From positions 1 to 13,487 of the forward strand of contig JAWLCG010000101.1 in NCBI GenBank assembly GCA_041687295.1: a stretch of DNA of 13,487 nucleotides, given 5' to 3'. A model generated the notes under the pieces. That model searched no databases. It was not told where the DNA came from and saw only the letters and a list, made by a program, of their open reading frames with translations. Of this stretch, positions 1 through 5,551 are shown one piece after another (positions within the stretch are counted from its first letter, which is position 1; each line of letters starts with the position of its first letter). The stretch comes from JAWLCG01 sp041687295. Lineage in GTDB: Bacteria; Planctomycetota; Phycisphaerae; SM23-33; FEN-1343. The position numbers were made by a program, and so were the translations under genes.

Positions 1-2
1 CC

Positions 3-1562
3 ACCCAGGCCGCCACCAAGCGGCTCAACCGCCGGCTCGGGCAGCAACTGCTGGCGGCTGAGGGGCTCTGGGCGCTGGCCGGCCTGGACGCCTGGCCCGG
101 CGAGGCCCTCGACGAGCTCTGGCAGACGCTGCTGACCCACCAGTTCCACGACATCCTGCCCGGCTCGAGCGTCCGGGCCGTCTACGAGCAGGCCGAGGCC
201 GCGCTGCAGGGTTGCCTGGACCGCTGCGCGGGGATGGTCGTCCGGTTCGGCGTCGATCGCCTGCCGCCCCGCCGTCACGCCCTGACGCTCTACAACAGCC
301 TCTCCCAGCCCTTCACGGGCCTGGTCGAACTGCCCGACCCAGTCGCCGGACAGACCGTCCAGGACGCCGAGGGCAACGTCGTCCCGACAGGGACCCTCGA
401 TGACCACCCCGTCGCGCACGTCCGCATCGGCCCCCAAAGTTTCCTGGAGCTCCACTTCTCCAAGCCCACGGATGGAGCGCAGCGCAATCCGTGGGGGTCG
501 CAGGCGAGCGCCGGCCCCGTCGTCGAGGCGACCGACGAGGGGTTCGTCCTGGAGAACCCCCTGATCCGCTACGAGTTCGACGGTTCGGGGCAGATGATCC
601 GTGCCTGGGACAAGCAGGCCGACCGCGAGGTCCTGCCGCCCGGCGGGCGGGGCAACGTCCTGACGCTCTACCACGACCTGCCGACGCAGTGGGAGGCGTG
701 GGACATCGACACCTACTACCAGAACCAGGCCATCCAGACCGCCCGCGCCGAGCGGGTCGAGCCCTTGGCCGGCGGGGCGGCCCTGGCGGGTCTGCGGGTG
801 GTCGGGGTGGTGGGCCAGTCGCCCTTCGAGCAGACGATCCTGCTGGGGCCCGGCTCGAAGCGGCTGGACTTCCGCACGCGGATCGACTGGCGGCAGGAGC
901 GGCAGATGCTGCGCGTGCACTTCGAGCTGGACCTGCGGGCCGAGCGGGCCAGCTACGATATCCAGTTCGGCGCGATCCAGAGGCCCACCACCCGCAACAC
1001 CAGTCGAGAGGCGGCCATGTTCGAGGCGGCCGCGCAGTTCTTCGTCGACCTCAGCGAGGCCGACTACGGCGCCGCTCTGCTCAACGACGGCAAGTGGGGC
1101 TACCGAACCCAGGGCAACGTGCTGGACCTGAACCTGCTGCGCAGCCCCGTCTTCCCCGACCCCCAGGCCGACCGGGGCGGGCAGAGCTTCACCTACGCCC
1201 TGCTGCCCCACACCGGCCCGCTGGCCGGCTCGACCGTCCGGGCCGAGGCCGAGAGCCTCAACCGCCCCCCGTTTGCCTGGGCCGACCGGGGCATGCCCGC
1301 GTTGGCCCCGCCGGTCCGACTGGAGGGCAGCGGCCTGCACCTGGCCGCCCTCAAGCGGGCCCAGGATGGCCAAGGCTGGGTCGTCCGCGTGGTCGAGCTC
1401 AACGGCACCCGCAGCCGGGGCACGCTCCGCCTGCCCACCCCGGCCCGGATCGTCGAGACCGACGGTACCGAGCAGACCGCCGGCGCCAGCCACGACGCCG
1501 TCACCGAGCTGCCGCTGACGCTGAGCCCCTACCAGATCCGCACCTGGAGGGTTCACCCGTAG
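3..1562 (+). CDS. GH38 alpha-mannosidase, C-terminal part (5' end outside window)
   Basis: The frame is open from base 3 to a TAG at 1560-1562, giving 519 visible residues; the N-terminal catalytic half lies before the window. Near the left edge (visible residues 40-57, about bases 120-173) is the segment WQTLLTHQFHDILPGSSV, characteristic of glycoside hydrolase family 38 where the helical middle domain follows the catalytic domain. The remaining ~450 residues are rich in predicted beta strands, as expected for the GH38 C-terminal beta-sandwich, with phrases such as FVLENPLIRYEFDGSG and LRSPVFPDPQADRGGQSFTYALLPH that recur in this family. GH38 enzymes remove alpha-mannose residues with retention of configuration through a zinc-dependent site, which is not visible here. 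Full-length members run to about 1000 residues, so roughly half is missing. The ATG at 234 is an internal methionine, not a start. No cytoplasmic or secreted location can be judged without the N-terminus. The gene converges on the cold-shock gene. Confidence 0.93.
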   Translation, partial: TQAATKRLNRRLGQQLLAAEGLWALAGLDAWPGEALDELWQTLLTHQFHDILPGSSVRAVYEQAEAALQGCLDRCAGMVVRFGVDRLPPRRHALTLYNSLSQPFTGLVELPDPVAGQTVQDAEGNVVPTGTLDDHPVAHVRIGPQSFLELHFSKPTDGAQRNPWGSQASAGPVVEATDEGFVLENPLIRYEFDGSGQMIRAWDKQADREVLPPGGRGNVLTLYHDLPTQWEAWDIDTYYQNQAIQTARAERVEPLAGGAALAGLRVVGVVGQSPFEQTILLGPGSKRLDFRTRIDWRQERQMLRVHFELDLRAERASYDIQFGAIQRPTTRNTSREAAMFEAAAQFFVDLSEADYGAALLNDGKWGYRTQGNVLDLNLLRSPVFPDPQADRGGQSFTYALLPHTGPLAGSTVRAEAESLNRPPFAWADRGMPALAPPVRLEGSGLHLAALKRAQDGQGWVVRVVELNGTRSRGTLRLPTPARIVETDGTEQTAGASHDAVTELPLTLSPYQIRTWRVHP

Positions 1563-1736
1563 CCCGTTGTGCAGTGCGCGTGCGGGTTGGCGGTATCGCC
1601 TGACCCAAGCCCACGGATTGCGATCGGTGGGCATCCAGGGCGGGCCGACCCTCTGGCGGCACAACGGACGCGCATGTCCGAGAGAAGGGCGCCCTGGTCC
1701 GCTGGACAGCGTGCGCGAGGCAGCGCTTCCCCCCCA

Positions 1737-1757
1737 GCCGGACTGCGTCCGGCCTAC
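1737..1757 (-). repeat. REP-like hairpin with GTAG head (copy 1)
   Basis: Read on the minus strand, GTAG (1757-1754) is followed at once by the perfect 7-bp stem GCCGGAC/GTCCGGC (1753-1747 and 1743-1737) with a GCA loop. A GTAG tetranucleotide at the foot of a hairpin is the known signature of REP sequences mobilised by RAYT (Y1 family) transposases. Beside it, GGTGCG/CGCACC (1760-1765, 1775-1780) can form a second small stem. The gap 1563-1901 otherwise shows only the cold-shock terminator stem and no convincing gene. Confidence 0.6.
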
Positions 1758-1848
1758 GGGGTGCGACGCCCGCGCGCACCATGACCTCACGGTATGCGGG
1801 CATGCGCTCGCGCCTTTTAGAGACTCCAAGACGTGCGGCGGTCGAAGT

Positions 1849-1888
1849 GGCCGGGCCCGCCAGGCCCGCAGGTCGTGCGGGCCCGGCC
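1849..1888 (-). terminator. Strong GC stem-loop after csp, possibly bidirectional
   Basis: A perfect 12-bp inverted repeat (1849-1860 with 1877-1888, GGCCGGGCCCGC and its complement) encloses a 16-nt loop and lies 13 bp beyond the csp stop codon. It sits between two convergent genes, as expected of a terminator. No T-run follows on either strand, so termination would have to be non-canonical or factor-assisted. Confidence 0.5.
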
Positions 1889-1901
1889 CCTGCGGTCCGC
1901 G

Positions 1902-2120
1902 TTACGAGATGGCGACCTCGCGAATCGCGACTTGCTCGGCCTTGAGGCCCTTGGGCCCCTCGACCAGCTCGAATGTCACGACGTCGCCCTCATTCAGCGT
2001 CCGGTAGCCGTCCGCCTGAATGCTGGTGTGGTGCACGAAAATATCGCGACCCTCACCGTCGACGTTGAGGAACCCGTAGCCCTTCGCATTGTTGAACCAC
2101 TTCACTCTTCCAACAGCCAT
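1902..2120 (-). CDS. csp: Cold-shock domain protein (CspA family)
   Basis: This 72-residue single cold-shock domain has the usual size for CspA-type proteins. The RNA-binding motifs are clear: RNP1 as KGYGFL (residues 13-18) and RNP2 as DIFVHH (26-31), with the typical opening VKWFNNAKGYGF and the ending GPKGLKAEQV. Such proteins bind single-stranded RNA or DNA in the cytoplasm, melt secondary structure and can act as transcription antiterminators. The frame stays open upstream to an ATG at 2183, but similarity begins at the ATG at 2120, which follows the ribosome-binding site GGGGAG by 7 nt, so that start was chosen. The gene appears monocistronic: a sigma70-like promoter lies about 170 bp upstream, a long leader intervenes, and a strong stem-loop follows. 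The long leader suggests post-transcriptional control, as in Escherichia coli cspA. It could be constitutive rather than cold-induced; the sequence alone does not tell. Confidence 0.97.
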   Translation of the reverse strand: MAVGRVKWFNNAKGYGFLNVDGEGRDIFVHHTSIQADGYRTLNEGDVVTFELVEGPKGLKAEQVAIREVAIS

Positions 2121-2286
2121 TGCATGTCTCCCCGTGAGGCAGATTTGAGGACTGCTGATATGGTCCCTTTCGGGATCGGCCACATCCGGTCCAGAACACC
2201 TACAACCAAGAACTGTATCGAAACCGCGCTAGACAGGTCATCCAGTTTCCGACGGCGCCCCCCGGCAACCGTCCTCTGAATGTTCA
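2121..2286 (-). promoter_or_regulatory. Putative long 5' leader of csp
   Basis: If transcription starts about 7 nt after the proposed -10 box, the csp mRNA carries a leader of roughly 165 nt with no convincing gene in it. Long leaders that refold with temperature are known for cspA-type genes. A short stem with a GAAA loop (TCCC-GAAA-GGGA on the minus strand, around 2164-2175) can be seen, but no complete fold was worked out. The extent is inferred from the promoter call. Confidence 0.4.
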
Positions 2287-2292
2287 GCTTTC

Positions 2293-2321
2293 CTTGTACC
2301 ACCACTCGGGCGAAGTGTCAA
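2293..2321 (-). promoter_or_regulatory. Sigma70-like promoter of csp
   Basis: The minus strand reads TTGACA (2321-2316), a perfect -35 box, then a 17-nt spacer and TACAAG (2298-2293), which matches TATAAT at four of six positions. The surrounding bases are markedly more A+T-rich than the coding regions. It faces csp, the only gene downstream on this strand. Confidence 0.55.
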
Positions 2322-2408
2322 CCGAATTACGTTTCATCGAGAAAGGTTTCCCCTGCAAGTACTTATCACCTAAGGTCTTCGCCGTATAGGCCGGGGACAC
2401 AACCCCCT

Positions 2409-2423
2409 AGCCCCCCGGGGGCT
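2409..2423 (-). terminator. GC-rich palindrome after the permease gene
   Basis: AGCCCCC and GGGGGCT flank one extra C, 5 bp beyond the permease stop codon. The minus strand then continues AGGGGGTTGTGTCC, with only a weak T-rich stretch, so this is at best an imperfect intrinsic terminator. Confidence 0.35.
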
Positions 2424-2428
2424 GCCCG

Positions 2429-4255
2429 TTAGCGGCTCTGGCGGCGGATGACCATGTCGAAGCTCTTAACCATCGAGCTGTACAGGCCATAGACGACCAG
2501 GGCGTAGGCGGCCGCCGAGCCGAAGCTGAAGGCCAGCAGCAACCACCGCAGGCGGCTCAGCTCGGCGGGCAGGTAGTTGAACTCTCGGCCCAACACCTGG
2601 TGGGGGCTCACCGCCAGGGCGATGGCGACGAACGGGCTGGCCATGCCCACCAGCGGGCCGACGACCGGGATGGTCTCCGCGCTGACCCGCCCGCAGGCCG
2701 TGCTGCCCAACGCGGCCGTGCCCACGATCGCCACCGAGCCGATCACCGCCCCGATCGTGCCGCGGACCTTCAGCGACATCGTCAGGGCGATCATGATCGT
2801 CGCGGCGCAGAACGCCAGCATCACCAGCGCCAGCTCCAGCACCGCCTCGATGGGCATCAGCGGAATCGCCAGCCCCGCCCCGCCCAGCGGCGGCGTGACC
2901 GTCGGCTGCTCGCCCAGCAGGCCCGCCAGGGCGAACAGCAGCGCCGTCGCGACCGGCACGGCTAGCAGCACGGCGGCGAAGCTCAGCAGGCCCCGCAGCT
3001 TGCCCCAGATGTAGTAGCGGCTGGTGATGGGCGTCACCAGCAGCAGGTCCAGCGTGCCGTCCTCGCGCTCGCGGGTGATGGCGCTGGCCGAGACGTTGCA
3101 CAGCACCAGCAGCACGATGCCCAGCTCGACCCACAGCGTCGCCTGCAGGGCCGCCCGGGTCATGGCCGCGTCGAGCTGGCCGGTGGTGTAGGCGATCAGC
3201 AGCGTCACGCCCAGCGCCAGGCCGCCCACGAGAAAGACCCAGCGCATCAGGCTCTTGCCGCCGGCGGAGGCCCGGGTGGCGGCCTCGCGCCAGGCGACGG
3301 GGTTGGCCCAGACGGTCCGCGGCGGGCGGGTCTGACGGTTGCCCCCCAGCCACAGCCGAAGCTTGCGCCGCCAGTCCGTCCGCGTGCGGGCGTGGGCATG
3401 GCGGACGAAGATCGTCCCCAGCGTCACCATGACCGCACTGGCCGAGAGCGTCCAGCCCACGTACGCGTAGTGCGGCGCCGTCAGCCAGAGCCGACCCAGT
3501 CCCGTGCTGCCGGCCAGCAGCTCCGGCGGCAGCGACTCGGGCGGGCGCAGCACCGCCTGGAGGCTCAGGAACGGGTGCAGGGCTGGCAGGTAGCTCGTCC
3601 AGTTGATCTGCCCGGCCGGCGGGGCGAACAGGGCGCTCTCGGCCAGCACCCACAGGGCCACCAGGTAGAGGCTGATGACGATGTAGAACGCGAAGATCGT
3701 CTTGCCCGTGCCCACCCGCACCACGGCGATGGCGACGGCGACGGCCCCGGTGAAGACGGCCGTGCTGGCCGCGATCATGAAGCTCAGCAGGATGCTTCGG
3801 CCCGTCACGCCGCCGTAGAGCTGCGTGATCAGGAAGATCGGGATACCGCTGGCCAGCAGCGCCAGCACGAAGTACAGCCGGCTCAGCAGCGAGCCCAGGA
3901 CGATCTGCGCGTTGCTCAGCGGCGTCGAGAGCAGCACGTTGTAGGTCTGGTTGTCCTTCTCCTGCGTGATGGCGCCGGCCGTGAAGATCGGCGCCAGCAG
4001 GCACGCCAGGGCCAGCTGCAGGTAGCTGATGATTTGGAACAGCTTGGCCGACTGCTGCGAGAGCTCCGTCAGCGTGCCGCCCGTCTGGGCCGTCAGCGCC
4101 AGCAGGCTCAGCACCGCCACCAGCACCAGCACGCCGAGGTAGCCGATGCGGATCAGGGCGTGCCGCGTCCGCCTCGCCGCCGCCTCGACCACCCGCACGA
4201 AGATCGGGTTGCCCGGCACCAGCCGCCAGAAGTAGTTGTTCGTCAATGATGACAT
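2429..4255 (-). CDS. ABC-2 type exporter permease, two fused permease units
   Basis: This 608-residue integral membrane protein has many hydrophobic segments (for example about residues 38-55, 75-93, 126-146, 187-205, 338-356, 375-391 and 425-446). It consists of two related halves. AITQEKDNQTYNVLLSTP (95-112) aligns without gaps with AITREREDGTLDLLLVTP (392-409), an offset of 297 residues; this loop is the conserved cytoplasmic segment of ABC-2 permeases. NPVAWRE (318-324) opens the second half. A single ABC-2 permease is about half this length, so one polypeptide may supply the whole membrane channel. The ATG at 4255 overlaps the ATPase stop by one base (TGATG), which fixes the start and indicates translational coupling; the open frame farther upstream to 4588 lies inside the ATPase gene. 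The substrate is unknown. The ABC-2 architecture and lack of a binding-protein gene suggest export. Confidence 0.93.
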   Translation of the reverse strand: MSSLTNNYFWRLVPGNPIFVRVVEAAARRTRHALIRIGYLGVLVLVAVLSLLALTAQTGGTLTELSQQSAKLFQIISYLQLALACLLAPIFTAGAITQEKDNQTYNVLLSTPLSNAQIVLGSLLSRLYFVLALLASGIPIFLITQLYGGVTGRSILLSFMIAASTAVFTGAVAVAIAVVRVGTGKTIFAFYIVISLYLVALWVLAESALFAPPAGQINWTSYLPALHPFLSLQAVLRPPESLPPELLAGSTGLGRLWLTAPHYAYVGWTLSASAVMVTLGTIFVRHAHARTRTDWRRKLRLWLGGNRQTRPPRTVWANPVAWREAATRASAGGKSLMRWVFLVGGLALGVTLLIAYTTGQLDAAMTRAALQATLWVELGIVLLVLCNVSASAITREREDGTLDLLLVTPITSRYYIWGKLRGLLSFAAVLLAVPVATALLFALAGLLGEQPTVTPPLGGAGLAIPLMPIEAVLELALVMLAFCAATIMIALTMSLKVRGTIGAVIGSVAIVGTAALGSTACGRVSAETIPVVGPLVGMASPFVAIALAVSPHQVLGREFNYLPAELSRLRWLLLAFSFGSAAAYALVVYGLYSSMVKSFDMVIRRQSR

Positions 4256-5187
4256 CACTGCACCAGGCCCTTGGTCAGGCGCATGAAGGCGGTCTCGAGG
4301 TTGAGCTCCTCCTCGCGCAGCTCCCGCAGGCCGAATCGGCCCTCCAGCAGGGCGCGGGCGACGAATGAGTAGTCCTTGGCCTCGGCCGACAGGCCCACCT
4401 TGAGCACCGAGTCCTCCAGCAGCACCTCTTTGACGCCGTGGGTGGCCCGGAGCAGCTCGGCGGCCTCGGGCAGGCGGTCGGTCAGGCTGATGTGCAGCAC
4501 GGTGCCGACGCGGCTGCGGCGCAGGGCCTCGGCGACCGTGCCCGAGAAGATCAGCTCGCCCTGCTCGATGATGCCGATCTTGTTGCACAGCTCGGCCAGC
4601 TCGTGGAGGATGTGCGAGCTGATGAGGATCGTCTTGCCCATCCGCTTGAGCTCCTTGAGCAGCTCGCGGATCTCGATGCGGGCGCGGGGGTCCAGGCCGC
4701 TGGCCGGCTCGTCCAGCAGCAGCACCTTGGGGTCATGCAGCAGCACGCGGGCCAGGCTCAGCCGCTGCTGCATGCCGCGCGACAGGCCGTTGACCAGGGC
4801 GTCGCGCTTGTAGACCAGGTCGGTCAGCTCAAGCACGTCGCCGACGACGGTCTTGCGCTGCTTGCCGTTGATGCCGTAAGCGGCCGCGAAGAACTCGAGG
4901 TACTCCTCGACGGCCATGTCTTCGTACGCCCCGAAGAAGTCCGGCACGTAGCCGATCAGCGGGCGGATCTTGCGGCTCTCGTAGCCCACCACGTAGTTGC
5001 ACACACGAGCCTCGCCCCAGGTGGGCTGCAGCAGCGTGGCCAGGATGCGGATCGTGGTGGTCTTGCCCGCGCCGTTGGGCCCGATGAAGCCGTAGCAGTC
5101 CCCCTCCTCGATCTCGAGGTTGAGGTTGCTCAGCGCCAGCAGGTTGCCGTAACGCTTCGTCAGGTTGATCGTCTGGATGATCGGCAT
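4255..5187 (-). CDS. ABC transporter ATP-binding protein (CcmA/NatA-like exporter ATPase)
   Basis: The 310-residue protein is a single nucleotide-binding domain plus a C-terminal extension of about 85 residues, as in exporter ATPases that pair with ABC-2 permeases. Walker A is GPNGAGKTT (36-44), the signature is LSRGMQQRL (135-143; the usual second G is R), Walker B is VLLLDEP (155-161), the D-loop is SGLD (163-166) and the switch histidine is H192. The Q-loop glutamine appears replaced by D83 in GYVPD. It would hydrolyse ATP in the cytoplasm to drive the duplicated permease encoded by the next gene, with which it shares one base. The start gives the expected N-terminus (MPIIQTINLTKRYG), but the ten preceding bases, CTCTCCCCCC, contain no Shine-Dalgarno sequence. 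The A+T-rich octamer repeat at 5197-5228 begins only 10 bp upstream and may be part of the leader or promoter. Unknown substrate; family assignment is secure. Confidence 0.97.
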   Translation of the reverse strand: MPIIQTINLTKRYGNLLALSNLNLEIEEGDCYGFIGPNGAGKTTTIRILATLLQPTWGEARVCNYVVGYESRKIRPLIGYVPDFFGAYEDMAVEEYLEFFAAAYGINGKQRKTVVGDVLELTDLVYKRDALVNGLSRGMQQRLSLARVLLHDPKVLLLDEPASGLDPRARIEIRELLKELKRMGKTILISSHILHELAELCNKIGIIEQGELIFSGTVAEALRRSRVGTVLHISLTDRLPEAAELLRATHGVKEVLLEDSVLKVGLSAEAKDYSFVARALLEGRFGLRELREEELNLETAFMRLTKGLVQ

Positions 5188-5196
5188 GGGGGGAGA

Positions 5197-5228
5197 GTTA
5201 ACTGGTTAATTCGTTTATGGGTTAATTG
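5197..5228. repeat. Octamer tandem repeat, four units (GTTAAYTG type), locus 1
   Basis: Four consecutive 8-bp units begin at 5197, 5205, 5213 and 5221: gttaactg, gttaattc, gtttatgg and gttaattg. The third is the most divergent. A second array of four similar octamers lies at 13272-13303. This A+T-rich stretch stands out in a G+C-rich window and lies just upstream of the ATPase start. Confidence 0.8.
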
Positions 5229-5238
5229 GGAACACGAC

Positions 5239-5286
5239 GATGCGTCGATGCGTCACCGCGTCACCGCGTCACTGCGTCACTGCGTC
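5239..5286. repeat. Octamer tandem repeat, six units ending GCGTC
   Basis: Six contiguous 8-bp units occur as three identical pairs: gatgcgtc twice (5239-5254), accgcgtc twice (5255-5270) and actgcgtc twice (5271-5286). It begins 10 bp after the GTTAAYTG array and has the same period but a different unit. Confidence 0.85.
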
Positions 5287-5355
5287 GAACATTGTATCGC
5301 TTTGGGACCGGGGGACCCGACGGCGCCTTCGGGTGCCTTGGCGCTGTCTTTCCAC

Positions 5356-5379
5356 GCCCACGCAATGCTTTGCGTGGGC
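5356..5379. repeat. Perfect 10-bp hairpin with TGCT loop
   Basis: GCCCACGCAA (5356-5365) and TTGCGTGGGC (5370-5379) form an uninterrupted 10-bp stem around a four-base loop. It lies mid-gap, about 170 bp from both flanking genes. A smaller stem, GGGCAC/GTGCCC with a 6-nt loop, follows at 5419-5436. Neither is followed by a T-run. Confidence 0.6.
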
Positions 5380-5460
5380 TTCTCGGACGGGGCGCCCGTT
5401 GGGGGCTCGACGCCCCATGGGCACATCGCGGTGCCCGGTCTTTCTCCGAAACTCTGAACC

Positions 5461-5500
5461 CTCTGTGCGTCTTCTCTCTGTGTCCTCTGTGTCCTCTGTG
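5461..5500. repeat. CTCTGTG direct repeats, 9-bp period
   Basis: CTCTGTG occurs at 5461, 5476, 5485 and 5494; the last three are exactly 9 bp apart, with TC between the copies. The surrounding 40 bp are strongly pyrimidine-biased on the plus strand. Function unknown. Confidence 0.7.
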
Positions 5501-5521
5501 GCGCGCCTTCCTCTGCGAAGA

Positions 5522-5539
5522 CCCCGGGCAAGCCCGGGG
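5522..5539 (-). terminator. 8-bp palindrome after the 736-residue membrane protein gene
   Basis: CCCCGGGC and GCCCGGGG flank two bases, 12 bp beyond the stop codon of the upstream minus-strand gene. The position fits a terminator, but no T-run follows and the loop is too short unless the inner pairs open. It could equally be one more dispersed repeat of this gap (5188-5551). Confidence 0.35.
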
Positions 5540-5551
5540 CTATATGCGGAG

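Noticed and set aside
2121..2183. N-terminal extension of the cold-shock protein to the ATG at 2183
   Set aside because: The cold-shock domain begins at residue 22 of that frame, exactly at an ATG with a good ribosome-binding site.
1567..2279. Plus-strand open frames between GH38 and the permease gene
   Set aside because: Their composition is random-looking, no ribosome-binding site was seen, and the longer ones run through the csp gene and its leader.
5197..5286. CRISPR array
   Set aside because: Units are 8 bp and directly abut, with no unique spacers; no cas gene is present.
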